NCBI RefSeq assembly: GCF_019429525.1
Contig: NZ_JAHXZL010000013.1
Coordinates: forward strand, 117,973 to 181,972
Direction of reading: 5' to 3'
Origin: Sphingomonas folli
GTDB lineage: Bacteria; Pseudomonadota; Alphaproteobacteria; Sphingomonadales; Sphingomonadaceae
Length of the DNA stretch: 64,000 bases
Below, piece by piece: positions 7,770 through 17,623 of this stretch (position 1 is the stretch's first letter; each line of letters starts with the position of its first letter). Under the pieces are notes generated by a model, which ran no database searches, had not been told where the DNA came from, and saw only the letters and a program-made list of their open reading frames with translations. A program made the position numbers and the translations under genes.

Positions 7770-9593
7770 TTACGCCGCTTCCTTCGCGCGGCTGGCGCGC
7801 TTGCGCTCGTGCGGGTCGAGGTAGCGCTTGCGCAGGCGGATCGACTTGGGGGTCACCTCCACCATCTCGTCGTCGTCGATATAGGCGATCGCCTGCTCCA
7901 GCGTCATCTTCTTGGGCGGGGTCAGCCGGATCGCGTCGTCCTTGCCGCCGCTGGCGCGGAAGTTGGTGAGCTGCTTCGCCTTCATCGGGTTGACCTCGAG
8001 GTCGTCCGTCTTGGCGTTCTCCCCGATGATCATGCCCTCGTACAGCGCCTCGCCGTGGCCGACGAAGAGAATGCCGCGGTCCTCGAGCGGGCCGAGCGCG
8101 TAGCCCTGCGCCTCGCCCGCGCCGTTGGAGATCAGCACGCCGTTCTTGCGGCCCTCGATCGCGCCCTTGTGCGGGCCGTACTTCTCGAACAGCCGGTTCA
8201 TGATGCCGGTGCCGCGCGTGTCCGACAGGAACTCGCCGTGATAGCCGATCATGCCGCGGCTCGGCGCGGAGAAGGTGATGCGCGTCTTGCCGCCGCCCGA
8301 AGGACGCATGTCGGTCAGCTCGGCCTTGCGCAGGTTCATCTTCTCGACGACCGTGCCCGAATATTCCTCGTCGACGTCGATGATCACGGTCTCGTAGGGC
8401 TCGGTCTTCTTGCCGCTCTCGTCCTCGCCGAACAGCACGCGCGGGCGGCTGATGCCGAGCTCGAAACCCTCGCGGCGCATCGTCTCGATCAGCACGCCGA
8501 GCTGGAGCTCGCCGCGGCCGGCCACCTCGAAGCTGTCGCGGTCGGCCGCCTCGGTCACCTTGATCGCGACGTTCGACTCGGCCTCGCGCATCAGGCGATC
8601 GCGGATCATCCGGCTGGTCACCTTGCTGCCCTCGCGCCCCGCCATCGGCGAGTCGTTCACCGCGAAGCGCATCGACAGCGTCGGCGGATCGATCGGCTGG
8701 GCGTGGAGCGGCTCGCTCACCGACGTGTCCGCGATCGTGTTGGCCACGGTGGCGACGGCGAGGCCGGCGAGGCTGATGATCTCGCCCGCGCGCGCCTCTT
8801 CCACCGGCACGCGCTCCAGCCCGTGGAACGACATCAGCTTGGAGGCGCGCCCCGCCTCCACCACGTTGCCGTCGTTGTCGAGCGCGTGGATCGGCTGGTT
8901 GAGCTTGACCACGCCCGAGTTGACGCGCCCGGTGAGGATGCGGCCGAGGAAATTGTCGCGGTCGAGCAAGGTCACCAGGAAGGTGAAGGGCGCCTCCAGG
9001 TCGACCTTGGGCGCGGGGACGTGCTCGACGATCTTCTCGAACAAGGGCGTCAGCGTGCCCTCGCGCGCCTTAGGGTCGGTCGAGGCATAGCCGTTGCGGC
9101 CCGAGGCGAACAGCACGGGGAAGTCGAGCTGCTCGTCGTTGGCCTCGAGCGAGACGAACAGGTCGAACACCTCGTCGAGCACCTCCTGGGTGCGCTCGTC
9201 GGCGCGGTCGATCTTGTTGACCACCACGATCGGGCGCAGGCCGAGTGCCAGCGCCTTGCCGGTGACGAACTTGGTCTGCGGCATCGCGCCCTCGGACGAA
9301 TCGACCAGCAGGATCACGCCATCGACCATCGAGAGGATCCGCTCCACCTCGCCGCCGAAGTCGGCGTGGCCGGGCGTGTCGACGATGTTGATGCGCGTGT
9401 CGTTCCACACGATCGAGGTCGGCTTGGCGAGGATGGTGATCCCCCGCTCCTTCTCGAGGTCGTTCGAGTCCATCGCGCGCTCCTCGATCCGCTGGTTGTC
9501 GCGGAACGTGCCGGACTGGCGGAAGAGCTGGTCGACGAGGGTCGTCTTGCCATGATCGACGTGCGCGATGATGGCGATGTTGCGCAGGTTCAT
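7770..9593 (-). CDS. typA: Ribosome-associated translational GTPase TypA/BipA
   Basis: A 607-residue translation-factor GTPase, normal length. The product begins MNLRNIAIIAHVDHGKTTLV with the G1 loop at residues 10-17; DTPGHADF is G3 and NKIDR is G4, and the EF-G-like domains and the TypA-specific C-terminal region with GRKNGVLISN follow. TypA binds the ribosome at the EF-G site and helps 50S assembly and stress or cold adaptation. The start is the ATG that gives the conserved N-terminus; upstream in-frame sequence is Arg/Pro-rich and not conserved. Downstream on the same strand is the LOV kinase, but the gap between them argues against tight coupling. Confidence 0.97.
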   Translation of the reverse strand: MNLRNIAIIAHVDHGKTTLVDQLFRQSGTFRDNQRIEERAMDSNDLEKERGITILAKPTSIVWNDTRINIVDTPGHADFGGEVERILSMVDGVILLVDSSEGAMPQTKFVTGKALALGLRPIVVVNKIDRADERTQEVLDEVFDLFVSLEANDEQLDFPVLFASGRNGYASTDPKAREGTLTPLFEKIVEHVPAPKVDLEAPFTFLVTLLDRDNFLGRILTGRVNSGVVKLNQPIHALDNDGNVVEAGRASKLMSFHGLERVPVEEARAGEIISLAGLAVATVANTIADTSVSEPLHAQPIDPPTLSMRFAVNDSPMAGREGSKVTSRMIRDRLMREAESNVAIKVTEAADRDSFEVAGRGELQLGVLIETMRREGFELGISRPRVLFGEDESGKKTEPYETVIIDVDEEYSGTVVEKMNLRKAELTDMRPSGGGKTRITFSAPSRGMIGYHGEFLSDTRGTGIMNRLFEKYGPHKGAIEGRKNGVLISNGAGEAQGYALGPLEDRGILFVGHGEALYEGMIIGENAKTDDLEVNPMKAKQLTNFRASGGKDDAIRLTPPKKMTLEQAIAYIDDDEMVEVTPKSIRLRKRYLDPHERKRASRAKEAA

Positions 9594-9747
9594 ACGGATT
9601 CCTGAGGTGGCGCGCGGCGGCCGCGGGCGATGTCGCCGGCGCGCATAGCCGAAAGTGAGCGCGGGCGCCAGCCTTCGCGCCCGCAGCATGGTGGTGGGCG
9701 CGGGACGGGTCAGCCGTCGCCGCTCGCATCACGCGAGCGCCGCGCCC

Positions 9748-12144
9748 TCAGTACCGCGCCGCCAGCTCCACGCCGTAGAAGCGCGGCTCGCCGCGGATGT
9801 ACGTCGGCACGCCGAAGCCGCCGCCGGTGTTGCCCGCGTCGATCAGATAGCGCCGGTCGGTCAGGTTGCGCGCGAAACCGCCGAGCCGATAGCGCCCCGC
9901 GGCGAACTCCACCCCGGCGCGCAGGTTCACCAGCGTATAGCCCCCCTGGCTGATGTCCGCGCGGTTGGGCAGCTCGAAATACACCTCGCTCTGGTACGTC
10001 GCCGAGGGGGTCGCGTAGAAGGTCATGCCCTGGCCCAGCGGCACGCGCAGCGTCGCGCCGCCCGCCGCGATCACCCGCGGTTGGAGGCGGAAGCGGTTGC
10101 CCGCGAACACGCCGTTGGCGGCGTCGTCGCCGATGCCGCCGTCGAGATAGCCGAAGCTGCCGAACAGCGAGACAGCGCGGCTGAGCGCCCAGGTCGCCTC
10201 CAGCTCGACCCCGAGGTTCTTCGCCGAGCCGGCGCTCACCGTCCGGCTTGTCCCGTCGGCCTGGGCCTGGGTCACCTGGAAGCCGTCATAGGCCTGGTAG
10301 AAGACCGACAGCGTGCCGCTCAGCCCGGCGCGCGCCACCTTCACCCCGCCCTCGTAGTTCCACACATTCTCCTCGGGCACGAGCTGGAGGCTGGGGACGA
10401 CGTCGGGCGACGCGCCCGTCCCGGCGTTGCGCGCGGCGAGCTGGACCACCGGCGAGCGTCGCCCCTTGCTGATCGTGCCGTACAGGTTGAGCCCGTCGGC
10501 GACGCGCAGCAGCGCGTTGAAGCGCGGCAGGATCGCGGCATAGCTCTGCGACGCGACGAACTCGCGCCCGCCGGTGTTCGCCGTCCCGGTGAGGCTGAGG
10601 AAGGTCCCGGCGGACGCCAGCAGCACCGAGTTGGGCTGGACCGAGCTGTAGCCCGACTCGCGATCCTCGATCAGCACGCGCGCGCCCGCGGTCAACTCCA
10701 GCGCGGGGGTCGGCAGCCAGGTGGCGTCGGCGAAGACGGAGTAAGCGTCGTTGTTGCCGTAATTGGTGAACTCGGACGCGTAGGGCAGCTGGGTCGCGGC
10801 GCCGCGCGTGAACGCGCGCGTCACGCCGCTCACCGGCACGGTGCCGTCGGCGGCGACGCAGGCGGTGCCGGTCGGGAAGCCCGCCGCCGCGATCAGCCGC
10901 CGCACCGGCGCCAGCGTCGGGCTCACCGAGCAGGCGAGATAGGTGCCCTCCTCGGTCGAGAAGGGCACGCGCTGCAGCCCGTTCTCGTGGAAGACGTTCC
11001 AGCCGAACGCGGCGCGGTAGCGGTCCCCGGTGAAATTGAAGCGGCTCTCGTGGTTCCACTGGTCGCCGTGCGCGTCCTCGGCGAACTCGAGGTACCAGGC
11101 GGGCCCGCCGTCGGCGTCGAACACCTCGAGCGAGTCGAACCTGCGATAGCCGTTGACCGTGGTGAAGCTGACCCCCTCGCCCAGCTCGACCGAGACGCTG
11201 AGGTTGGCGTCATAGACGTCGCGGTCGAGCCCGAGCTTGCGCTTGCCCAGCACCTCGGCGCTGTAGGGCGAGCCCGACAGCTCGGCGGCGCCATAGTCGC
11301 CGGTCTGCCCGCCGGTCGGCGCGAAGGCGCGACTCTTGAAAGCGGTGCCGGGATTGCGCTGGCCGTCATAGGTGAGGACGAGGTCGGCGGTGACCCGGTC
11401 GGACGGGGTCCAGCGCAGCGAGCCGCGCACGCCGCGCTGGTCCTGGCCGTTGAGATCGTTCTGGTCGACGCGGCCCTGGTCCTGGTTGGGCACGTCGCGG
11501 TCGCCCGCGATGTTGCGGACGTAGCCGTCGCGATATTTGTACGCGAACGCCAACCGCCCGGCGAGCGTCTCGCCGCCGAGGTTGAGATAGCCCGACACCT
11601 GGGTGCGGTCGTAATTGCCGTAGGAGGCGGTCACCCCCGCCTCGGTGCCGGGGCGCGGCCGCGCCGAGACGATCGACACCGCGCCCACCGCCGCGGCGGT
11701 GCCGAACAAGGTCGCCTGCGGGCCCTTCACCACCTCGATCCGCTCGATGTCGTACAGGTCCTGGTACGCGCCGCGCGAGCGCGAGATGTCGACGCCGTTG
11801 TAATAGAGCGTCACGCGCGCGCCCTGCTGCGCCGAGCCCGAGTCCGAGGTGATGCCGCGGATCACGAAGCCGGGGTTGTTCGCGCTCTGCTCCTGGATGC
11901 GCAGCCCCGGCACGTAGAGCGCCATCTCGCTCAGCGAGTTGACCCCGAGATCGGCCATGCGCTGCCCGGTCACCGCGGTGACGGTGAGCGGCACGTCCTC
12001 GATCCGCTGCTCGCGCTTCTGCGCGGTGACGATCACGTCGTCGCCGGCGTCCCCCTCGGGCTGGGCGGTCGCCTGCGCCAGCGCCGCGGGCGCGACGGAG
12101 AGCAGCAGGAGCGCGGCGAGACCGCCGCCGAGCTGGCGCGACAT
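9748..12144 (-). CDS. TonB-dependent outer-membrane receptor
   Basis: A 798-residue receptor with a signal peptide (MSRQLGGGLAALLLLSVAPA, cleavage after ALA). A TonB-box-like DDVIVTAQKR is followed by the plug (IEDVPLTVTAVTG to about residue 170, including RIEVVKGPQATLFG) and a 22-strand barrel with the ending YGVELAARY, aromatic-terminated as usual for outer-membrane insertion. Energy comes from TonB-ExbBD across the periplasm. The plug wording is that of the general sphingomonad TonB receptors (plant glycans, siderophores or vitamins); substrate is unknown. It is divergent from the TelA gene across a 165-base gap that must hold both promoters. Confidence 0.93.
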   Translation of the reverse strand: MSRQLGGGLAALLLLSVAPAALAQATAQPEGDAGDDVIVTAQKREQRIEDVPLTVTAVTGQRMADLGVNSLSEMALYVPGLRIQEQSANNPGFVIRGITSDSGSAQQGARVTLYYNGVDISRSRGAYQDLYDIERIEVVKGPQATLFGTAAAVGAVSIVSARPRPGTEAGVTASYGNYDRTQVSGYLNLGGETLAGRLAFAYKYRDGYVRNIAGDRDVPNQDQGRVDQNDLNGQDQRGVRGSLRWTPSDRVTADLVLTYDGQRNPGTAFKSRAFAPTGGQTGDYGAAELSGSPYSAEVLGKRKLGLDRDVYDANLSVSVELGEGVSFTTVNGYRRFDSLEVFDADGGPAWYLEFAEDAHGDQWNHESRFNFTGDRYRAAFGWNVFHENGLQRVPFSTEEGTYLACSVSPTLAPVRRLIAAAGFPTGTACVAADGTVPVSGVTRAFTRGAATQLPYASEFTNYGNNDAYSVFADATWLPTPALELTAGARVLIEDRESGYSSVQPNSVLLASAGTFLSLTGTANTGGREFVASQSYAAILPRFNALLRVADGLNLYGTISKGRRSPVVQLAARNAGTGASPDVVPSLQLVPEENVWNYEGGVKVARAGLSGTLSVFYQAYDGFQVTQAQADGTSRTVSAGSAKNLGVELEATWALSRAVSLFGSFGYLDGGIGDDAANGVFAGNRFRLQPRVIAAGGATLRVPLGQGMTFYATPSATYQSEVYFELPNRADISQGGYTLVNLRAGVEFAAGRYRLGGFARNLTDRRYLIDAGNTGGGFGVPTYIRGEPRFYGVELAARY

Positions 12145-12309
12145 GATGATACCCCTGTTTCCCCGTATGTGGCCGGCGCTACCGACCTTTCGTGACACAT
12201 ACGTGGCGGCGCCGGCTCGACAGCGCCGCGACGGCGTATTACATGAACAACACAGTTGAACATCGCGCGCCGGCGAGGGACAAAGGCGCGACGCACGAAG
12301 GAGACGAGC

Positions 12310-13515
12310 ATGGCGACCTCCCCCGGTACCGAGACCGAGCCGGCGCTGACGCTGACCCCGCCCGATCCCGTCCCCGCGGTCCCGAGCGAGCGCGCCGCCG
12401 GGCTGGTGCCCGTCGATCCCGGCACGCGCGGCGAGCTGGAGAAGCGCGTCGACGCCTTCGTCGACCAGTTGCTGGCCGAGGACGTCAACTCGCCCGAGTT
12501 CGGCAAGCGCGTCGACGCGATCACCGCGATGGGGCAGAAGGAGATCCGCGACGCCGCGGGCCAGTCCAACCGCTTCCTCGACCGCCCGGTGCGCGCGTTG
12601 GACAAGGAGGCGGGCGTCGGCAAGGACCTCGCCGAGCTGCGCCGCACCGTCGAGCAGCTCGACCCCGGCCGCCGCGGCAATCTCTCCAGGCCGCAGAAGC
12701 TGTTCGGCGTGATCCCGTTCGGCTCGAAGATGCGCGACTATTTCGACGGCTATAAGAGCAGCCAGACGCACATCGCCGCGATCCTGCGCAGCCTCGGCTC
12801 GGGCAAGGACGAGCTGCTGATGGACAATGCCGCGATCGACACCGAGCGCGCCAACCTATGGGCGTCGATGGGGCGGCTCGAGCAGATGATCCATCTGGCG
12901 CGCGCGATGGACGCGCGGCTGGAGGACAAGGCCAACGAGCTCGACGCCACCGATCCCGCCAAGGCCAAGGCGATCCGCGAGACCGCGCTGTTCTACGCGC
13001 GCCAGCGCACGCAGGACCTGCTCACCCAGATGGCGGTGACGGTGCAGGGCTATCTCGCGCTCGACCTGGTCAAGAAGAACAACGTCGAGCTGATCAAGGG
13101 CGTCGACCGCGCCAGCACCACCACCGTGGCGGCGCTGCGCACCGCGGTGACGGTGGCGCAGGCGCTGACCAACCAGAAACTGGTGCTCGAGCAGGTCACC
13201 CAGCTCAACGCCACCACCGCGGGGCTGATCGACTCGACCGGCAAGCTGCTGCGCCAGAACACCGCCGCGATCCACGAGCAGGCCGCCGCCTCGACCATCC
13301 CGCTGGAGACGCTGCAGCGCGCCTTCCAGAACATCTACGACACGATGGACGCGATCGACACGTTCAAGCTCAAGTCGCTCGACACGATGAAGAGCACGGT
13401 GGAGACGCTGGGGCGCGAGGTCGACAAGTCCCGCGGCTATATCGCGCGCGCCGAGGGCGCCGCGCGCAACAGCGTCGCCAGCCCGGCCGAGCAGTTCAAG
13501 CTGGAGGCGCTGTGA
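12310..13515 (+). CDS. TelA family toxic-anion-resistance protein
   Basis: A 401-residue soluble, almost wholly helical protein of the TelA family (PF05816). Recognisable stretches are NRFLDRPVRAL, KLFGVIPFGSKMRDYFDGY, ELLMDNAAIDTERANLW and the long central coiled coil ending GREVDKSRGYIARAE. The family was named for tellurite resistance but its members are now linked to envelope stress; the exact job is unknown. The start has a good ribosome site (AAGGAG) seven bases upstream. Its stop overlaps the start of the next gene (GTGA), and that gene resembles the XpaC-type partners often found with TelA. Confidence 0.9.
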   Translation: MATSPGTETEPALTLTPPDPVPAVPSERAAGLVPVDPGTRGELEKRVDAFVDQLLAEDVNSPEFGKRVDAITAMGQKEIRDAAGQSNRFLDRPVRALDKEAGVGKDLAELRRTVEQLDPGRRGNLSRPQKLFGVIPFGSKMRDYFDGYKSSQTHIAAILRSLGSGKDELLMDNAAIDTERANLWASMGRLEQMIHLARAMDARLEDKANELDATDPAKAKAIRETALFYARQRTQDLLTQMAVTVQGYLALDLVKKNNVELIKGVDRASTTTVAALRTAVTVAQALTNQKLVLEQVTQLNATTAGLIDSTGKLLRQNTAAIHEQAAASTIPLETLQRAFQNIYDTMDAIDTFKLKSLDTMKSTVETLGREVDKSRGYIARAEGAARNSVASPAEQFKLEAL

Positions 13516-14210
13516 CGCTGCCGCCGAGCCACGACACCGACGCCGCGATCGCGGGCGCGCGCGCCGCGGCGGACCGGGTGAGCGGGCGCGGCGTGCTGAC
13601 GGTGCAGCGCCGGCCGCGGCGCGGACGCGGCGGCGCCAAGGCGCGGCTGGCGCTGATCGCGGCGGTGAACGGCGCGATCCTGCTGGCGGCGGCGCTGCTG
13701 GGCGTCGGGCTGTTCGGCGGCGTGGCGACGATCACATTGATGCTGGCGGCGACGCTGGCGATCGCCTTCGCCCCCGCGACGCCGGTGCCGACCCCCGAGC
13801 GACTGGCGCGCTCCGAGCTCAAGGCGCTGCCGGCGCAGACCGCGCGCTGGCTCGACGCGCAGCGGCCGTCGCTGCCCGCGCCCGCGCTGGCGGTGGTCGA
13901 CCGGATCGAGCAGCGGCTCGACACGCTCGGCGTGCAGCTGGCGGCGCTCGACGAGGCGAGCCCCGCCGCCGCCGACATGCGCCGGCTGATCGGCGAGCAG
14001 CTGCCCGACTTCGTGCGCGACTATGCCCGCGTCCCGCCGGGCCTGCGCGGCACCGCGCGCAACGGCCGCACGCCCGACCAGCAGCTGGTCGAGGGGCTCG
14101 GCGTGATCGAGCGCGAGCTGGCCGCGACCAGCGAGGAGCTCGCCCGCGGCGACCTCGACGCGCTGGCGACCAAGCGGCGTTACCTGGAGATCAGATACGA
14201 GGCGGAGTGA
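13512..14210 (+). CDS. Membrane protein co-transcribed with TelA, possibly XpaC-like
   Basis: A 232-residue protein beginning at a GTG that overlaps the TelA stop codon by four bases. The first 45 residues are basic (RRPRRGRGGAK), followed by two close hydrophobic helices (about 47-85) and a C-terminal cytosolic helical region (110-232). This layout, a short hairpin membrane anchor with a helical tail, and the coupling to TelA match the XpaC/5-bromo-4-chloroindolyl-phosphate-hydrolysis family, but I see no decisive motif, so the family call is inference. The pair probably works as one membrane-associated unit. Confidence 0.75.
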   Translation: MTLPPSHDTDAAIAGARAAADRVSGRGVLTVQRRPRRGRGGAKARLALIAAVNGAILLAAALLGVGLFGGVATITLMLAATLAIAFAPATPVPTPERLARSELKALPAQTARWLDAQRPSLPAPALAVVDRIEQRLDTLGVQLAALDEASPAAADMRRLIGEQLPDFVRDYARVPPGLRGTARNGRTPDQQLVEGLGVIERELAATSEELARGDLDALATKRRYLEIRYEAE

Positions 14211-14222
14211 GGCGGCATCGGG

Positions 14223-14250
14223 CCGGTCGACGCGGTACCGCGCCGACCGG
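14223..14250. terminator. Bidirectional terminator-like inverted repeat
   Basis: CCGGTCG...CGACCGG arms enclose the palindrome CGCGGTACCGCG, giving an almost perfect 28-base inverted repeat between two convergent genes (the TelA operon and thrS). There is no T-tract on either side, so Rho-independent action is uncertain. Confidence 0.5.
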
Positions 14251-14259
14251 TCCGCGCCG

Positions 14260-16251
14260 TCACCGCAGGTCGGGCGAGGTCGCCTCTTCGCGCAGCATCG
14301 CCACCGCCGCGTCGAGCGTCAGCGCTTCCTGCGCCTGGCTGCCGAGCCGGCGCAGCGCGACCTTGCGCTCCTCCGCCTCGCGCTTGCCCACCACCAGCAG
14401 CACCGGCACCTTGGCGACCGAATGCTCGCGCACCTTGTAGTTGATCTTCTCGTTGCGCGTGTCCGTCTCCACCCGGATGCCCGCCGCACGCAGCGCCGCC
14501 GCCACCTCGGCGGCATAATCGTCCGCGTCGGAGACGATCGTCGCCACCACCGCCTGCACCGGCGCGAGCCACAAGGGGAAGCGCCCGGCGTGATGCTCGA
14601 TCAGGATGCCGATGAAGCGCTCGAACGTGCCCAGGATGGCGCGGTGGAGCATCACCGGGCGGTGGCGCTGGCCGTCCTCGCCGACGTAGCTGGCGTCGAG
14701 CCGCTCGGGCAGCACGCGGTCCGACTGGATCGTGCCCACCTGCCACGTCCGCCCGATCGCGTCGGTGAGGTGGAACTCCAGCTTGGGCGCGTAGAAGGCG
14801 CCCTCGCCGGGCAGCTCCTCGAACTTCGCCTTGATCGTCTCGGGCAGGTCGGAGGCGAGCACCGCGTCGCGCAGCTCCTGCTCCGACATGTCCCACATCG
14901 CGTCGTCGCCGAAGCGCTTGTCGGGGCGCAGCGCCAGCTTCACCGCATAATCCTCGAAGCCGAGGTCGCGGTAGACGCTGTCGAGCAGCTCGCAGAACCG
15001 GCGCACCTCCTCGACCAACTGGTCCTCGCGCACGAAGATATGCGCGTCGTCCTGGGTGAACTGGCGCACGCGCATGATGCCGTGGAGCGCGCCGTGCGGC
15101 TCGTTGCGGTGGCAGCAGCCGAACTCCGCCATGCGGATCGGCAGGTCGCGATAGCTCTTGATGCCCTGCTTGAAGATCAGCACGTGCGCCGGGCAGTTCA
15201 TCGGCTTGAGCGCCATCAGGTCGCCCTCGCCGGTGACGATCGCGCCCTCGTCCTCGGTGTTCGGGATCTCGTCGGGGACGACGAACATGTTCTCGCGATA
15301 CTTGCCCCAGTGGCCCGACTGCTCCCATTGGCGCGCGTCCATCAGCTGCGGCGTCTTCACCTCGGCGTAATCGGCGGCGTCGAGCCGGCGGCGCATATAG
15401 GCCTCGAGCTGGCGCCACAGCACGAACCCCTTGGGATGCCAGAACACCGAGCCCTGCGCCTCGGCCTGGAGGTGGAACAGGTCCATGTCCTGGCCGATGC
15501 GGCGATGGTCGCGCTTGGCCGCTTCCTCCAGCATGTGGAGGTGCGCGTCCAGCTGCTTCTTGTTGAGCCAGCCGGTGCCGTAGATGCGGCTGAGCATCGC
15601 GTTCTTCTGGTCGCCGCGCCAATAGGCGCCCGAGACGCGAGTCAGCTTGAACGCCTGCGGGTCGAGCCGCCCCGTCGTCGGCATGTGCGGGCCGCGGCAC
15701 ATGTCGAGCCACTCGCCCTGGCGATAGATCGTCAGTTCCTCATGGTCGGGCAGCTCGGCGGCCCATTCCGCCTTGAAGGTCTCGCCCTGCCGCTGCCACG
15801 TCTCGATCAGCTGCTCGCGCGTCCACACCTCGCGCGTGAACGGCTCGTTGCGCGCGATGATGCGGCGCATCTCCTCCTCGATCGCGGGCAGGTCCTCGTC
15901 GGTGAACGGCCGGTCCTTGGGCGCAAAATCGTAGTAGAAGCCGTCGTCGGTGGCGGGGCCGAAGGTGATCTGCGTGCCCGGGAAGAGGTGCTGCACCGCC
16001 TCGGCGAGGACGTGGGCGAGATCGTGCCGCGCCAGCTCGAGCGCCTCGGCCTCGTCGCGCTGCGTCACCAGCGCCAGCGTCGAGTCTTGCGTCAGCGGGC
16101 GCGACAGGTCGCGCAGCTCGCCGTCGACGCGCGCGGCGATCGCGGCCTTGGCCAGCCCGGGCCCGATCGCGGCGGCGATCGCCGCGGGCGTGGTGCCCGG
16201 CTCTACCTCGCGGACCGAACCGTCGGGCAGCGTGATCGAGAGCATGTCCAT
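14260..16251 (-). CDS. thrS: Threonyl-tRNA synthetase
   Basis: A 663-residue class II synthetase that charges tRNA-Thr. Domain order is TGS (about 1-62), second N-terminal editing domain (His76 and His80 of ARHDLAH are part of the zinc/editing site), catalytic core with motif 2 (HRNEPHGALHGIMRVR) and an anticodon-binding C-terminal domain (LAPVQAVV onward). Full length. The chosen ATG has a ribosome site (CAGGAAG) eight bases upstream; a second ATG two codons later is possible. It is divergent from the retropepsin-like gene. No T-box is visible in the 250-base upstream gap. Confidence 0.97.
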   Translation of the reverse strand: MDMLSITLPDGSVREVEPGTTPAAIAAAIGPGLAKAAIAARVDGELRDLSRPLTQDSTLALVTQRDEAEALELARHDLAHVLAEAVQHLFPGTQITFGPATDDGFYYDFAPKDRPFTDEDLPAIEEEMRRIIARNEPFTREVWTREQLIETWQRQGETFKAEWAAELPDHEELTIYRQGEWLDMCRGPHMPTTGRLDPQAFKLTRVSGAYWRGDQKNAMLSRIYGTGWLNKKQLDAHLHMLEEAAKRDHRRIGQDMDLFHLQAEAQGSVFWHPKGFVLWRQLEAYMRRRLDAADYAEVKTPQLMDARQWEQSGHWGKYRENMFVVPDEIPNTEDEGAIVTGEGDLMALKPMNCPAHVLIFKQGIKSYRDLPIRMAEFGCCHRNEPHGALHGIMRVRQFTQDDAHIFVREDQLVEEVRRFCELLDSVYRDLGFEDYAVKLALRPDKRFGDDAMWDMSEQELRDAVLASDLPETIKAKFEELPGEGAFYAPKLEFHLTDAIGRTWQVGTIQSDRVLPERLDASYVGEDGQRHRPVMLHRAILGTFERFIGILIEHHAGRFPLWLAPVQAVVATIVSDADDYAAEVAAALRAAGIRVETDTRNEKINYKVREHSVAKVPVLLVVGKREAEERKVALRRLGSQAQEALTLDAAVAMLREEATSPDLR

Positions 16252-16498
16252 GAGTATCTTCCTGCGAGAACCGTGGGGCACGCCCTAAAGCGCGCCTAGA
16301 GCGTAGAAAAGAGGGGGCCTGCCCGGCGTGGCGCGGGCGGCGGGGCGCGTCAGCGAGGGACGCGCGCGCCGGCCGCGGGCCGCGCCGGGACGCTAGTAGT
16401 GAGCGGTGCCGTACGCATGGTCACGCCGATATAGCGGCGCTCGCGGCGCGGCGCCAGCGCGGGCTTATCCGCGGCCGGCGCGTCCCTATATCGGCGCG

Positions 16499-17125
16499 AT
16501 GCCCGTCGACGTCTCGGCCAACCCGCACTTCTACCTGCTGCTGGGCACGCTGCTGGTGGCGGCGATCGTGGCGCGGCGCGTGCCGCTGCTGCGCACCCTG
16601 GTGAGCCTGGCCGTGTGGGGCGGTCTGGCGGTGCTGCTCTATACCGTGATGGTGGAGCGCGAGCGCTTCGATCCCTGGCTCGGCCGCGTCGCCGCCGCCC
16701 TGGACGTCGAGAGCCAGCAGGTCTCCGGCAGCGAGACCCGGGTCAAGATGAGCCCCGACGGCCATTTCTACGTGCGCGCGCGGCTCGGGCCGCCGGGCGC
16801 CGCGGTGGAGCGGCGGCTGCTGGTCGACAGCGGCGCGACGATCACCGCGCTGTCGCCTGCCACCGCCGCGGCGGCGGGAGTGGCCGTGAGGCCGGCGACC
16901 TTCCCGCTGCTGCTCAAGACCGCCAACGGCACGATCCGCGCCGACACGGGCGCGCTGGCGGAGCTGCGCTTCGGCAACGTGGTGGCGCGCGACCTCGCGG
17001 TGGTGGTGTCGCCCGCGTTCGGCGACATCGACGTGGTGGGGATGAACTTCCTGTCGCGGCTGAGCGCGTGGCGGGTCGAGGGGCGGACGCTGATCCTCAC
17101 GCCGCATCACCCGCAGGCGACATAG
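16499..17125 (+). CDS. Membrane-anchored retropepsin-like aspartic protease (TIGR02281 type)
   Basis: A 208-residue protein with two N-terminal hydrophobic helices (about 10-25 and 32-50) and a C-terminal clan AA aspartic-protease fold. The single catalytic motif is LLVDSGATITALS (Asp110), followed by the hydrophobic flap region and DIDVVGMNFLSRL, typical of TIGR02281 proteins of alphaproteobacteria. Such proteins should work as dimers because each chain brings one Asp. Orientation suggests a periplasmic protease domain. Its substrate is unknown. Start chosen at MPVDVSANPHF, which places the helices at the N-terminus. A small exported protein gene follows. Confidence 0.88.
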   Translation: MPVDVSANPHFYLLLGTLLVAAIVARRVPLLRTLVSLAVWGGLAVLLYTVMVERERFDPWLGRVAAALDVESQQVSGSETRVKMSPDGHFYVRARLGPPGAAVERRLLVDSGATITALSPATAAAAGVAVRPATFPLLLKTANGTIRADTGALAELRFGNVVARDLAVVVSPAFGDIDVVGMNFLSRLSAWRVEGRTLILTPHHPQAT

Positions 17126-17219
17126 CGTACGCGAGCGAGCTGGGCGGGGCGGCTTACGCCGCGGTCGCGCGTGCGCTAGGAGGGACCGGACAGGCCCGCG
17201 CCCAGCCGGAGAAGCGTCC

Positions 17220-17564
17220 ATGCGACCGATCCACGTCCTCACCGCGCTCGCCGCCCTCACGCTCGCCGCCCCCGCCGCGGCGCAGCGCCCCGCGCCGATC
17301 GCGCCGACGCCGCGCATCGACTCGGGCGTGGCGCCCGACCTCTCCGCCACGCGCGACAGCATCGCGCGCGAGCGCCGCGCCGGTCGCCTGTCCCGCGGGG
17401 ACGCCCGCCGCGCCGAGGCCGAGGTGGGCGTCAACGAGGCCATCGCCGAGCGCTACGCCGGCGCCGGCGGCCTGTCCGACTCGGCGCGCGCCGAGATCGA
17501 CAACCGCGATCGCGCCACGCGCAGCATCCTCGACGCGCCGGCGCGGCCGCCCGCGCCGCGATGA
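17220..17564 (+). CDS. Small secreted protein of unknown function
   Basis: A 114-residue protein with a clear Sec signal peptide (MRPIHVLTALAALTLAAPAA, cleavage after AAAQ) and a charged helical mature part containing RDSIARERRAGRLSRGDARR. It ends with a Pro/Ala tail. No family is recognised. It lies 94 bases after the aspartic protease and 70 bases before the infC translation start, all on the plus strand, so it could share a transcript with either. Real coding is supported by the signal peptide and the purine-rich site before the ATG (GGAGAAG). Confidence 0.65.
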   Translation: MRPIHVLTALAALTLAAPAAAQRPAPIAPTPRIDSGVAPDLSATRDSIARERRAGRLSRGDARRAEAEVGVNEAIAERYAGAGGLSDSARAEIDNRDRATRSILDAPARPPAPR

Positions 17565-17623
17565 TCCGGCGCCCCTTCTAAACGCGCGCATTCTCCCTTA
17601 TATTGGCCGGCAGCACAGCCAAC

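Noticed and set aside
9655..12195. An 846-codon frame opposite the TonB receptor, and similar long antisense frames over EAL, LOV kinase, thrS, typA and Oar genes
   Set aside because: Typical antisense shadows in high-GC DNA: Arg/Ala/His-rich, no homology, and the opposite strand encodes clear conserved proteins.
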